The position numbers were made by a program, and so were the translations under genes. The notes beneath the pieces were generated by a model that made no database searches, was not told the DNA's origin, and saw only the letters and a list, made by a program, of their open reading frames with translations. From Anatilimnocola aggregata (GTDB taxonomy: Bacteria > Planctomycetota > Planctomycetia > Pirellulales > Pirellulaceae), in contig NZ_CP036274.1 of assembly GCF_007747655.1 (NCBI RefSeq), forward strand, positions 7,192,001 through 7,256,000: DNA of 64,000 bases. The letters are read 5' to 3'. Of the stretch, positions 7,141 to 17,700 are shown in pieces (the stretch's first letter is position 1; every line of letters begins with the position of its first letter).

Positions 7141-9360
7141 TCACACGCCGCGGCGATAACGCTTGGGTGGACGACGCATCAGATTCGTCGGGAGCGGCGG
7201 TGGTGCAGGCACATCGATGGCTTCGCCTGTCTCGCTATCGATCGCGCGGTTCAGCGGCATCGGCGCGCTGACCATTTCGAAGTTCTCCATCTCGCCACGC
7301 TTGAGCTGGATGTTAATCCGCTGCTCGATGCGCGTCAGTTCCGGCCCTTCATCGGGAGCGACGAACGTATACGCCACTCCTTCGCGCCCCATGCGACCCG
7401 TGCGGCCGACGCGATGCACGTAGTCGTCGCTGAAGGCGGGGATATCGAAATTGATAATGTGCGAAACAGCGGACACATCGATACCGCGGCCGACAACGTC
7501 GGTGGCAATTAGGTACGAGATGGTGCCGTCACGAAAGCCACGCATCACACGGTCGCGACCGCCTTGATTCATGTCGCCGTGCATGCAACCTACGCCCGGC
7601 AACTTCTTGCTCAAACGTTGGAAGATCTTTTCGGTACCACGCTTGGTACGACAGAAGACGATGGCTTGCCGCGGCTTTTCGCGCTCGATCAAGCGTTGGA
7701 GCAGATCGAATTTGCGCTGCGGATCAACCGTGTAATAGAATTGCTCGATCGTTTCGACCGCGAGTTCCTTGGGCGAGAAATTGAGCGTCGTCGGTTCGAC
7801 CATATACCGCTCGGCCAACTTGGCGATCGGCGGGGGAACGGTCGCACTGAGCAGCAGCGTTTGCCGGTCTTTCGGGCAACGGCGCAGGATCTTTTCGATA
7901 TCGGGGCGAAAACCGATATCGAGCATTCGGTCCGCTTCGTCCAGGACGACGATTTCAAGTTCGTCCATTTGAATGGTGCCGCGGGCCAGGTGATCGAGCA
8001 CGCGACCGGGTGTACCAACCACTACGTGGACACCTGCTTTCAACTTGTCGATCTGAGAGCGAATCGGCTTGCCGCCATAAACGGCCACGCTGGTGATTGG
8101 CCGGCCAAAAGACAACTTGGCGAATTCATCGCGGACCTGCACGGCAAGTTCGCGAGTTGGCACGAGCACAAGCGCTTGCGGATGGCGGGCATCGGGGCCG
8201 ACATACATTTGCTCGAGAATCGGAATCGCGAACGAAGCCGTTTTGCCGGTGCCAGTACGAGCTTGACCTACGACATCGACCCCTTCGAGCGCGAGCGGAA
8301 TCAGGCCGGCTTGAATCTGCGTTGGATACTGATAACCAGCTTCTTCTAGCGAGGCGAGCATCGACTTGCTCAACCCCAAGCTGGCAAACGAAGGTTGCGA
8401 TGCGTCCGCAGCTGGTGTGGCAAAGCGTTCTGCTTTGGCCGCTGGCTTGGAAGCTGCCGACTTTGCTGCTGGCATCTTTGTTTCAGCGGCCTTTGGTTCG
8501 ACGCCTTTTGGTTCAACTGGTCGAGGAGGCTGTTTGTCGCGTGGCGGGCGCTCCGAGTCAACTCGCGGCGCAGGAGCAGCTTCGCGGCGCGGCTGTTGGG
8601 CACGAGGTTCCTCACGACGCGGCGAGCTACCACGCTCACGCTCACCGGTTCGTTCCCGCTCGCGGGGCTCACGTGCTTCCGCGGGCTTGCGATCGCGAGG
8701 CGCGCGATCGTCGCTTCCTCGGTCATCTCGACTGCGGTCAGAACTGGGACGTTCATCTCTGCCCCGCCCGCTGCGAACTTGATCGCCGCCGGTGCGTGCG
8801 ACAGGCTGTTTCCTCGGCGCACCACGGTCGCGTGAGTCACGCTCGGGCTGACGCGGACTCGGCCGGCCAGCGGGCTTTTCTGCTGCGGGAGTTGCTCGGG
8901 CTGGCTTAGCTGCGGGAGTAAAGTCGAAGTCGTCGTCGTCGAAATCCTCGTTGCCAAAATCGGCATACGAAAGTCGCTTGGGAGCGGTTGCCGGCCGCGA
9001 TTCACTACGAGGTGGTTCGCTCTGCGTTGGTGCTGGTCCCGCTGGGCGGCGCTCATTGGGGCGCGTGTTTGATCTGGGATTGCCGCCACCTTGTCGACCG
9101 GAGTCGCGACTCGCACCGCGATCCTGTTCAACACGCGCTGGACGCTGGCGATCTTCGCTGGCAGGAGCGCGTGCTGGACGCGGCTCGCGCGGGGCCGCGT
9201 TCTCTCGATCGCGCACTGGCCGCTCGCCACTTGGCCTTTCAGCACGAGGGCGTTCACGCGATTCGCTGCCCGCGCGGCGCGTGTTTGGCTGGTCCGAAGT
9301 GGGCTGTTCCGAGCGGCGGGACTTCTCGGCAGGACGACGTTGGGGAGAATCTTCTTTCAT
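7141..9360 (-). CDS. DEAD-box RNA helicase with long charged N-terminal tail
   Basis: 739 residues. The first ~323 are low-complexity and disordered, rich in Arg, Pro, Glu, Asp and Ser, with an acidic patch (DFDDDDFDF, about 137-146). The helicase core follows. Q motif GYQYPTQIQ, motif I ARTGTGKT (about 367-374), DEAD (VLDEADRMLDIGF), motif III SAT, and motif VI HRVGRTGRMGREG are all intact. It is closest to the RhlE group. Such enzymes remodel RNA duplexes in ribosome assembly, mRNA decay or cold adaptation. The usual C-terminal basic extension is short here (ending RRPPKRYRRGV); the extra length is at the N-terminus instead. Confidence 0.93.
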   Translation of the reverse strand: MKEDSPQRRPAEKSRRSEQPTSDQPNTRRAGSESRERPRAERPSGERPVRDRENAAPREPRPARAPASEDRQRPARVEQDRGASRDSGRQGGGNPRSNTRPNERRPAGPAPTQSEPPRSESRPATAPKRLSYADFGNEDFDDDDFDFTPAAKPARATPAAEKPAGRPSPRQPERDSRDRGAPRKQPVARTGGDQVRSGRGRDERPSSDRSRDDRGSDDRAPRDRKPAEAREPRERERTGERERGSSPRREEPRAQQPRREAAPAPRVDSERPPRDKQPPRPVEPKGVEPKAAETKMPAAKSAASKPAAKAERFATPAADASQPSFASLGLSKSMLASLEEAGYQYPTQIQAGLIPLALEGVDVVGQARTGTGKTASFAIPILEQMYVGPDARHPQALVLVPTRELAVQVRDEFAKLSFGRPITSVAVYGGKPIRSQIDKLKAGVHVVVGTPGRVLDHLARGTIQMDELEIVVLDEADRMLDIGFRPDIEKILRRCPKDRQTLLLSATVPPPIAKLAERYMVEPTTLNFSPKELAVETIEQFYYTVDPQRKFDLLQRLIEREKPRQAIVFCRTKRGTEKIFQRLSKKLPGVGCMHGDMNQGGRDRVMRGFRDGTISYLIATDVVGRGIDVSAVSHIINFDIPAFSDDYVHRVGRTGRMGREGVAYTFVAPDEGPELTRIEQRINIQLKRGEMENFEMVSAPMPLNRAIDSETGEAIDVPAPPPLPTNLMRRPPKRYRRGV

Positions 9361-9720
9361 CCTGCCTAAAACTATCTGGCAGAAGGGGTTTCGTCAACTT
9401 CCTGAATGCGAGGAAATTTCGCAATTCACCAATTGCTAATACATTCGCGCGCTCCATACCGGACCTTGATCGCTGCGAGATCGGCCTTCACGATCACGCT
9501 CGGGGCGAGGGTGAGAAAGTAGCAACGAGTCGGGGGCTGCCTCGGTGCATTTCCAACGAAGCGAAGAGCTGCAGTGATTTCGCTTGACGGAGCAGGGAAG
9601 AACGAATAGCCTAGTACGCATGCGTAGCTGTTGATTGATGGCTGGGATTTTCACCTTAGCTATCAATCGCGAACGCGAACCCGCCTTCCTCCCCGAATTC
9701 CCGCCGTCAGGAGGCTGCCA
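9361..9720. other. Divergent intergenic region, 360 bp
   Basis: This stretch separates the divergent helicase and DUF1549 genes and must hold both promoters. It contains a G-rich run (CTCGGGGCGAGGGTGAG near 9501) that resembles the element near 23,670. A clear AGGAGG ribosome site lies 6 nt before the ATG at 9721. I see no convincing gene. Confidence 0.6.
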
Positions 9721-12090
9721 ATGCCTCGCCCGTATCTGTTTGGAAGCAGCCTGTTGGCTGCGAGCCTGTTATGGTTCGTAAACTCAGCCATAGGTGCGGA
9801 TACTCCGCAGCCCAGTCTGCATGAGCGGATCGATCGGTTAATGGAGCAAGGCTCCGTGGGGCCGAGCGCACCGATTTGCAGCGATGCCGACTTTGTCCGC
9901 CGCGTCTGGCTCGATGTGGCCGGCATGGTTCCGCCAGCCGATGAAGTTCGGGCATTTCTGGCCGATACGACCACCGACAAACGTGCGAAGCTCATCGACC
10001 GGCTGCTAGCGAGCCCGCAGTTCAACCGTCATATGACGCTGGTGCTCGATGCCACGATCAACGAGCGCCGGGCCGATAAAGGCGTAACAACTCCCGACTG
10101 GCAGATTTACCTCTATAAGTCGCTGACCGAGCAAAAGCCGCTCGACCAACTGCTGCGAGAAGTGATTATTTCTGACGGCGTCGACGCCAACCTGCGTCCC
10201 GCGGCCAAGTTCATGCTCGACCGCGATTGCGAGCCCAATGTCGTTACGCGCGATCTTGGCCGCTTGGTGTTCGGCATGGACCTGCAATGTGCCCAGTGCC
10301 ACGATCATCCCTTGGTCGACGACTATCTGCAGGCCGATTATTACGGGCTGTATGCCTTCGTAATGCGCAGCACGGTGTTTCCCGACCCCAAAAACAAGCA
10401 AATCCGGCAAATCGCCGAAGCTGCCGAGGGCGAAGCAAATTTCAAATCGGTCTTCACCGGCAACTCGGGCGAGAAGGTTCAGCCGCGCTTGCCGAAAGGA
10501 TTGGGGACGTTTGAACCTGTCGTGAAAAAAGGTTATGAGTACGTCGTCAAACCATCTAAAGAAGCGCGAGCTGTTCCCAAATACAGCCGTCGGCAGCAGT
10601 TGGCTGGGGCATTTGAAAAGAGCATTCACTTTCGCCGCAATCTGGCGAATCGCCTGTGGGCCCAAGTGATGGGACGGGGCCTGGTCCATCCAGTCGACAA
10701 TCATCACCCGGCCAATCCACCCGCTCACCCGCAAGTTCTCACTTTGCTGTCCGATGAACTCCCGGCCCTCAAATACGACCTGCGCAATGTGCTCCGCGAA
10801 CTACTCCTGACGAACACCTATCAGCGTAGCTGCGAAATCACCGCCCCCGCGAACAGCGACCTGGCTACTATCGAGCAGCAGTTGAGTCAGTTTGCCAATC
10901 AGAGGACTGAGTTGGTCAGCGCGAAGGAACAAAAGAAAGCAGTCTGGAATGAATCGCTCGCCAAACTGGAAGAGGCCCGGGCCAAATTGACCGAGGCTGC
11001 CAAAACGCTCAATCCCTTGAAGGCCGCAGTTGCCGCCGCGCAAGCTGAAGTTGCTAAAGCTAAGGCCGCCGTCACCGTCGCCCAAGCGGATGCAGAGAAG
11101 AAAAAAACACATGCCGTCGCAGTAAACACTGCTGCTGCCAAAGCCAAAGAGGCTGCGGACTTGCTGAAGGACGATAAAGTGTTAGTTGAGGCCGCTGCCA
11201 AGATTGCCGAACGAGCGAAAGCCGTGACAGCCCTGGAAGCCGCAGCGGCGAAGAAAACAACCAGCCTGACTGCGGCCTTGGAACCTCTACAGAAGAAAGA
11301 GCAAGAAGCTCAAGCGGCCGTTGATAAGGAGTTGGCCACGTTGCCAACACCGGCCCAAATCACCGAACTCGAAACCGCGGAACGCAACGCCAACGCCGTC
11401 TTTAACGACGCGCAGTACGCTGTGGCAGATCTCGAAACTCGAGAGTCGCTGACGAAACTCCTGCAGCAATATGCTGAGTTGCAAGTGTCCGACGTCGCCG
11501 CCGCTGCTCGGCTTTGGAATCAACTGGTCGAAGAACTGGCCAATCGTGGCCAAATCGCCCTCCTCAAACCTCTCACGGCCGAGCAGTTCGCACTTAGTAC
11601 CATGCAAGCGGCCGGACTGATCTCCGTCCAGCAGCAGGCTGCCGAAGCGGCCGTTACCAAGTCGGCACCGGAGGAATGGAAAAAGGCTAGCGACGCCGAC
11701 AAGCCAGTGGTAATGAAAAAACTGAGCGAGCCCAAAGTCTTCGAGAATGTTCGTGGCCAGTTAGCGGAATTCGTTCGCTTGTATGGCGGCTTGCCGGGAC
11801 AGGATTTTCAGGCCACCGTGAATCAGGCCCTGTTCTTTGGCAACGGCAGCATCCTCGATACCTGGCTTAAGCCCACGCCAGGCAATCTAGTCGCGCGAGC
11901 GCAAGAAAAGAAGGAGCCCGCGGAAGTGGCTGACGAACTCTATCATGCTCTGTTTGCTCGTCCAGCGACCGCTGATGAAACAACTGCAATCAGCGATTAC
12001 CTGAAGGAGCGGAAGGAAGATCGGCCCGTCGCGCTGGCCGAGCTCACCTGGGCCTTGCTGGCCAGCAGTGAATTCAGGTTTAACCACTAA
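9721..12090 (+). CDS. DUF1549/DUF1553 (PSCyt2/PSD1) exported protein with coiled-coil insert
   Basis: 789 residues starting at an ATG with a perfect AGGAGG site. A signal peptide (about 1-22) is followed by DUF1549/PSCyt2 (about 28-215), with FVRRVWLDVAGMVPP and a CAQCHDHP motif that could hold c-type haem. The first half of DUF1553/PSD1 follows (NLANRLWAQVMGRGLVHPVD, LLLTNTYQRS). An Ala/Glu/Lys-rich coiled coil of roughly 180 residues (about 385-570) is inserted next. The DUF1553 end (LYHALFARPATADE, WALLASSEFRFNH) closes the protein. It is first in an operon with DUF1501 and WD40 genes, a typical planctomycete arrangement. The function of the family is not established. Confidence 0.9.
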   Translation: MPRPYLFGSSLLAASLLWFVNSAIGADTPQPSLHERIDRLMEQGSVGPSAPICSDADFVRRVWLDVAGMVPPADEVRAFLADTTTDKRAKLIDRLLASPQFNRHMTLVLDATINERRADKGVTTPDWQIYLYKSLTEQKPLDQLLREVIISDGVDANLRPAAKFMLDRDCEPNVVTRDLGRLVFGMDLQCAQCHDHPLVDDYLQADYYGLYAFVMRSTVFPDPKNKQIRQIAEAAEGEANFKSVFTGNSGEKVQPRLPKGLGTFEPVVKKGYEYVVKPSKEARAVPKYSRRQQLAGAFEKSIHFRRNLANRLWAQVMGRGLVHPVDNHHPANPPAHPQVLTLLSDELPALKYDLRNVLRELLLTNTYQRSCEITAPANSDLATIEQQLSQFANQRTELVSAKEQKKAVWNESLAKLEEARAKLTEAAKTLNPLKAAVAAAQAEVAKAKAAVTVAQADAEKKKTHAVAVNTAAAKAKEAADLLKDDKVLVEAAAKIAERAKAVTALEAAAAKKTTSLTAALEPLQKKEQEAQAAVDKELATLPTPAQITELETAERNANAVFNDAQYAVADLETRESLTKLLQQYAELQVSDVAAAARLWNQLVEELANRGQIALLKPLTAEQFALSTMQAAGLISVQQQAAEAAVTKSAPEEWKKASDADKPVVMKKLSEPKVFENVRGQLAEFVRLYGGLPGQDFQATVNQALFFGNGSILDTWLKPTPGNLVARAQEKKEPAEVADELYHALFARPATADETTAISDYLKERKEDRPVALAELTWALLASSEFRFNH

Positions 12091-12226
12091 TCGGCCTGAA
12101 ATCGCAAATCGCAAACGACAAAAGACAAAAGACAACGTATTTCGAAAACGCAAGAACCAAGCGTTGAAGCTTTAACCTAACTGCCTCAGACCTCTCCACT
12201 CAGAACTTATTCCACGGAGTCCTCCC

Positions 12227-13513
12227 ATGCGATGCAAATATGCTTGCGGCACGATGGAACATGCCCTTTCTCGCCGGGGCTTTTTGCAATCGACGGTGGC
12301 CGCAGCGAGTGTCGCAGCCGGCAGTTGGGGTGGCGGACTCATCCAGCCCGCCATTGCCGAACAATTGGCGAGTTCACAGAAGCGGGTGTTGAACATCTTC
12401 TTGCACGGCGGTGTAAGCCAACTTGAAACGTGGGATCCGAAACCGAACACCGATACGGGCGGCCCTTTCCGCGCTATTCCTACCTCGGTGCCCGGTGTTC
12501 ACATTAGCGAACTCTTGCCTCATACCGCCCAGGTGATGAACCACTTGGCGATCATTCGCGGCGTGAACACGCGTAACGGCGATCACGGCAAAGGTCAGGT
12601 CGAAATGACCACCGGTCGCAATCGCATTCCCGGCACCGACTATCCGCACTTTGGGGCTGTGAGCGCCAAGGTTCTCACGCCCGAGCAATTCCCGCTGCCA
12701 GGGCATGTGCTCATTCATGGGGGTGGCAATGGCAATAGTCAATCGGCCTATCTCGGGCCAAAGTATGCCAGCGTGTCCCTTTCAGACGGCAAAGCGCCAC
12801 AGAACTCCGAGCGGCTCGCCAGCGTGACGGAAGCGGCGGAAGCACGCCGAAATCAATTCAGGCAGTTGGCCAGCGACCGATTTGCTTCCCGTCGTCGCAC
12901 CGCCGATACCGACGCTTACACATCGTCTTACGAACAGGCGCGCCAACTAATGCAGCGGCGCGATGTCTTCGACGTGACCAAGGAATCAGCTGCAGACCAG
13001 GAGCGGTACGGCAAGCATGAGTTCGGCCAACACATGCTCCTCGCCCGCCGACTGCTCGAGCAGGGCGTCCCCTTTGTGCAAGTGAATCACTCGAATTACG
13101 ACACGCACTTCGAAAACTTTGATTTCCATATTGAACAGTTGGGCGAGTTCGACAAGCCTTTCGCGACCCTGGTCGGTGACCTGGCCGATCGCGGACTGAT
13201 GAAAGATACGCTAATCGTCGTGATGAGCGAATTCGGTCGCACTCCCAAGATCAACAAGAACTATGGTCGCGATCACTGGGGCAATGCGTGGAGCGTGTGC
13301 GTAGGCGGAGCGGGCATTCAGTCGGGAGCGGTTATCGGCAAGACCAACGACAACGGCACTGCCGTGACGGATCGCGAAGTCGATCACGGGCACCTCTTTC
13401 ACACCTACATGCGTGCTGTCGGTGTCGACTCGAAACTGGAGTTCAACATCGGTGGTCGCAAGTTCCCGATCGCCGATCCCGCCAAGGGCCCCATCGCGGA
13501 GTTGCTCGCATGA
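12227..13513 (+). CDS. DUF1501 family protein, Tat signal
   Basis: 428 residues with a twin-arginine-like signal (LSRRGFLQSTVAAASVAAG), suggesting export in a folded state. The body is a DUF1501 domain, related to the sulfatase/alkaline-phosphatase fold: NIFLHGGVSQLETWDPKP near the start, ITTGRN-type loop EMTTGRNRIPGTDYPH, and MSEFGRTPKIN...GRDHW near the end. These proteins nearly always accompany DUF1549/DUF1553 proteins in planctomycetes; the reaction is unknown. Its stop codon overlaps the start of the next gene in ATGA (13510-13513), which indicates translational coupling. Confidence 0.92.
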   Translation: MRCKYACGTMEHALSRRGFLQSTVAAASVAAGSWGGGLIQPAIAEQLASSQKRVLNIFLHGGVSQLETWDPKPNTDTGGPFRAIPTSVPGVHISELLPHTAQVMNHLAIIRGVNTRNGDHGKGQVEMTTGRNRIPGTDYPHFGAVSAKVLTPEQFPLPGHVLIHGGGNGNSQSAYLGPKYASVSLSDGKAPQNSERLASVTEAAEARRNQFRQLASDRFASRRRTADTDAYTSSYEQARQLMQRRDVFDVTKESAADQERYGKHEFGQHMLLARRLLEQGVPFVQVNHSNYDTHFENFDFHIEQLGEFDKPFATLVGDLADRGLMKDTLIVVMSEFGRTPKINKNYGRDHWGNAWSVCVGGAGIQSGAVIGKTNDNGTAVTDREVDHGHLFHTYMRAVGVDSKLEFNIGGRKFPIADPAKGPIAELLA

Positions 13514-14604
13514 CCCAGTCAGAGGCCAAGGCCGAAGAGAAAAAAGAAGACAAGAAACCCGACGCTAAGCCGGCAGAAGTCAAGCCCGCTGAGGCGACAG
13601 TTACCGGCGTCGATCCAGCCAAGACGCACGAAATCTCGAAGTGGAAACACTCTCGGCCGCTGACAGCCTGCCGGTTCGATCCCACGGGCAAGTTTGCGTT
13701 CACCGGGGCCGAAGACAACACCATTCAACGGTGGGATCTGGCAACAGGGACGATGACCTCGCTAGCCGGTGGTCACGATAGTTGGGTGCGGGCGATTGGG
13801 TTTTCGCCGGATGGTCAACAGGTTTATACCGGTGGGTATGATGGCCGCCTTATCTGGTGGCCCACGACCGCAGAGAAGCCGGAACCGATCCGCAAGATCG
13901 ATGTCGCCCATAACGGCTGGTTGCGGGCTCTCGCTGTCAGTCCCGACGGCAAGACGATTGCCACTTGTGGCAACGATAACCTGATAAAGCTATGGGATGC
14001 AGCTGACGGAAAGCCGCTCGGTGAATTGGCCGGCCATCAGTCGCACGTCTACAACGTCGCCTTTCATCCCGCGCTCCCCGCACTCGTGTCGTGCGATTTG
14101 AAAGGAACCGTCAAGCAGTGGGATCTGACGGAGAAGAAGCACGTTCGCGACTTTGCCGTCGCCACGCCTCTGCATAAGTACGATACTACCTTCCGGGCCG
14201 ATCTCGGCGGAGCCCGTAGCATTGCCTTCTCGACCGACGGCAAACTCCTGGCGCTGGGCGGCATCACCAATGTCACCAACGCGTTTGCGGGAATTGGCAA
14301 TCCTGCCTTGGTAGTGTTTGATTTCGAGACCGCGCAGATCTCAAAGACCCACGTGGCCAAGGAACCGGTCAACGGTACTGCTTGGGGTGTCCGCTATCAC
14401 CCAAACGGGTATTGGATTGGCCTATCGGGCGGCGGCGGTGGTGGTTTCCTTTACTGCTGGAAACCTGATGCGGTCAATGAGTTCTTCAAACTCAAGCTAC
14501 CCGATTTCGGTCGCGATCTTGATCTGCATGTCGACCACAAACGGCTGGCCGTCGCTTGTTTCGACCAGCATCTGCGGCTGATGGGACTCTTTGCCAAGGG
14601 CTGA
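13510..14604 (+). CDS. WD40-repeat protein
   Basis: 364 residues. The start ATG overlaps the preceding stop codon (ATGA), which fixes it and implies coupled translation; the frame is open further upstream but that part is not protein-like. A short Lys/Glu/Pro-rich N-terminal segment (about 1-35) precedes about six or seven WD40 repeats, for example IKLWDAADGKPLGELAGHQS and VKQWDLTEKK, which should form a beta-propeller. No signal peptide is visible, so it probably stays in the cytoplasm unlike its two partners. It likely acts as a scaffold; the partner is unknown. Confidence 0.88.
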   Translation: MTQSEAKAEEKKEDKKPDAKPAEVKPAEATVTGVDPAKTHEISKWKHSRPLTACRFDPTGKFAFTGAEDNTIQRWDLATGTMTSLAGGHDSWVRAIGFSPDGQQVYTGGYDGRLIWWPTTAEKPEPIRKIDVAHNGWLRALAVSPDGKTIATCGNDNLIKLWDAADGKPLGELAGHQSHVYNVAFHPALPALVSCDLKGTVKQWDLTEKKHVRDFAVATPLHKYDTTFRADLGGARSIAFSTDGKLLALGGITNVTNAFAGIGNPALVVFDFETAQISKTHVAKEPVNGTAWGVRYHPNGYWIGLSGGGGGGFLYCWKPDAVNEFFKLKLPDFGRDLDLHVDHKRLAVACFDQHLRLMGLFAKG

Positions 14605-14630
14605 CGCGATCGCTAGCCCCGCCTATTGCA

Positions 14631-14667
14631 AATCCTTTCGCGCAAGTAACATAAAGGATTCGTTTTT
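14631..14667 (+). terminator. Rho-independent terminator after the WD40 gene
   Basis: AATCCTTT (14631-14638) pairs perfectly with AAAGGATT (14653-14660) across a 14-nt loop and is followed by CGTTTTTG. It lies 26 bp after the WD40 stop codon and closes the three-gene operon before metH. Confidence 0.7.
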
Positions 14668-14752
14668 GCTTGTGCGTCCGCGGTTTTTGGGTCGCTAGTG
14701 CCTCCACGCGGTTTGCATCAGCCAAGGCCCTTGTGTACTGCTTCACCGCGAA

Positions 14753-17700
14753 ATGTCACTGCGCCGCGCTCCGTCGTACGACCTGCTCGAAAATCTCCTG
14801 GCCGACCGCGTGCTGATTCTCGACGGCGCGATGGGCTCGATGATTCAGCGCTACAAGCTGACGGAAGAAGAGGTCCGTGGCGAGCGTTTTGCCGAGCACG
14901 ATCCGGCGAAGCACCTCAAAAACTTCTCCGACCTCCTTTGCCTCACGCACCCAGACAAGATCACCGCCATCCATCGGCAGTATCTGGACGCTGGGGCCGA
15001 CATTATCGAAACGAACACCTTCGGCGCCAGCTTTGTAGGCATGGAAGAGTTCGTCCTGCCACGGGAACTGGTTCGCGAAATCAATTTCGCTGCGGTGAAG
15101 TGTGCCCGCGCTGCTGCTGATGCCTTCAGCACCAAGGACAAGCCGAGATTCGTGGCTGGCTCGATCGGTCCGACGGCGAAGCAGATGTCGATCTCGACGA
15201 AAGTCGATGATCCCAGCTATCGCAACGCCGAGTTCGACCAGATGGTCGACTCGTATCTCGAACAGATCGAAGCCCTGGTCGATGCAGGTGTCGACCTGCT
15301 GTTGCCGGAAACAGTGATCGACACGCTTAACCTCAAGGCCTGCTTGTTCGCGGCCGAGAAGTGCTTCGCGAAGCGGGGCTTTCGCGTGCCAGTGATTGCG
15401 TCGGGCACGTTCAGCGATGCGGGCGTGACGTTCGTCTCGGCGCAAAATGTCGAAGCGTTTTGGAACAGCGTCTCGCACGTGCCACTGCTGGCCGTCGGCA
15501 TGAACTGCGCGCTGGGCCCGCAGACCATGCGGCCACATATTGAGGAACTATCGAAGGTCGCCGGAACGCGAATCAGTTGTTACCCGAATGCTGGTCTGCC
15601 GAACGAAATGGGGCAGTACGATCTTGATCCGCCGCAGATGGCCGCGCTGGTGGGCGAGTTCGTTGAAAGCGGCTGGATCAACATTCTCGGTGGCTGCTGC
15701 GGCACGACGCCGCCGCACATCGGTGCCATGGCAGAACGCGTTCGCCGGATGAAGCCGCATCAACCGCCAACGCCCGAGCCCTGGTTGCGTCTGGCCGGCA
15801 CGCAGGCTTTTACGCAGCGGCCCGATACCAACTTCACCATGGTCGGTGAACGAACGAACGTCACTGGCTCGAAAGCTTTCGCGAAGTTGATTCGCGACAG
15901 CAAGTTCGAAGAGGCCGTTGATGTTGCCCGCCAGCAGGTGCTGGGTGGTGCCACAGTTATTGACGTCAACATGGACGACGCGCTGCTCGATGGCGAAGCC
16001 GCGATGACGAAGTTCCTGCGACTGATTGCCGGCGATGGCGAAGTTTCCAAAGTGCCGGTGATGATCGACAGCAGCAAGTGGACTGTCATCGAAGCTGGCC
16101 TGCGCGCGACACAGGGCAAGAGCATCGTCAATTCGATCAGCTTGAAGGACGGGGAAGAAGAATTCCTGCGGCGGGCGCAACTCGTTCGCAATTACGGCGC
16201 TGCTGCGGTGGTGATGGCCTTCGACGAGCAAGGCCAGGCTGTTGAGACGGACGAAAAAGTTCGTATCTGCAAGCGGGCTTACGATCTGTTGACACAGAAG
16301 ATCGGCTTCCCGCCGGAAGACATCATCTTCGATCCGAACATCCTCACCGTCGCGACGGGGATGGAAGAACATAACAACTACGCGGTCAATTTCATCGAAG
16401 CGTGTCGCAAGATCAAGGAAGTCTGCCCACTCGCGAAAATCAGCGGCGGCGTGAGCAACGTCAGCTTTTCGTTCCGCGGCAACGACATTGTCCGCGAAGC
16501 GATTCACAGCGCGTTTTTGTATCACGCCATTCGCGCCGGTCTGGATATGGGAATCGTCAACGCAGGGCAACTCGCGGTGTACGAAGAAATTCCCAAGGAA
16601 TTGCTCACGCGCGTCGAAGATGTGCTGCTTAATCGCCGCCCCGATGCGACCGAACGGCTGATTCAGCTTGCCGAAACGGTCAAAGGCAAAGGGAAAGCGG
16701 CCGCGACCGAAGACTTGAGCTGGCGTGATGGAACCGTGCAGGAACGATTGAAGCACGCGCTCGTGAAGGGTGTCGATAAATTCATCGAGCAAGACACCGA
16801 AGAGGCTCGCCAGCAGTACGATCGCTGCCTGCGGATCATCGAAGGTCCGCTGATGGACGGCATGAGCGTCGTTGGTGACTTGTTCGGCGCGGGAAAGATG
16901 TTTCTGCCGCAGGTGGTGAAGAGCGCCCGCGTGATGAAAAAGTCCGTCGGCTATCTCCTGCCCTTCATGGAAGAAGAGAAGAAACTGGCCGGCCAGGAAC
17001 AGCAAAGTTTCCGCGGCAAAATGCTGATCGCTACGGTGAAGGGCGACGTTCACGACATCGGCAAGAACATCGTCGCTGTTGTGCTCGGTTGCAACAACTA
17101 CGAAGTGATCGACCTGGGCGTGATGGTCGCGGCCGAAAAGATTCTCGACGTCGCGGTCAAAGAAAGCTGCGACATTATCGGCCTTTCGGGACTGATCACT
17201 CCTAGCCTAGACGAAATGACGCACGTTGCCCGCGAAATGCAACGCCGTGGGCTGACGATTCCGTTGCTTATCGGCGGCGCAACGACCAGTGCCAAGCACA
17301 CCGCCGTCCGCATTGCGCCACAGTACAGTCAACCCGTGGTTCATGTGCTCGATGCTTCGCGCTCGGTTGGCGTGGTCGAACGGCTGCTCAATCCCGATTC
17401 GCGCCCCACCATCGAGGCCGAGAATAAAGAACTGCAGCGGCAGTTGGCACTCTCCTATTCCAATCGCCAGCAGAAACTCGTACCGCTGGCCGAAGCGCGG
17501 GCCAAGAAGTTCGTGACCGATTGGCAGACCGTGCAGATCGACAAGCCGTCGTTCACGGGAACCAAAGTGGTGCGCGATATTCCTCTCGAATCGATCGTCC
17601 CCTACATCGATTGGTCGCCCTTCTTCCAGACATGGGAACTGAAGGGGAAATATCCGCGGATCTTTCAGGATCCCACCGTGGGCAAGGAAGCAAAGAAGCT

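Noticed and set aside
8366-9360. Long plus-strand and minus-strand alternative frames over the helicase tail
   Set aside because: They are GC-biased shadows of the Arg/Pro/Ser-rich tail with no coherent domain.
14605-14752. Possible cobalamin or SAM riboswitch before metH
   Set aside because: Only 148 bp, containing a terminator; no conserved riboswitch core seen.
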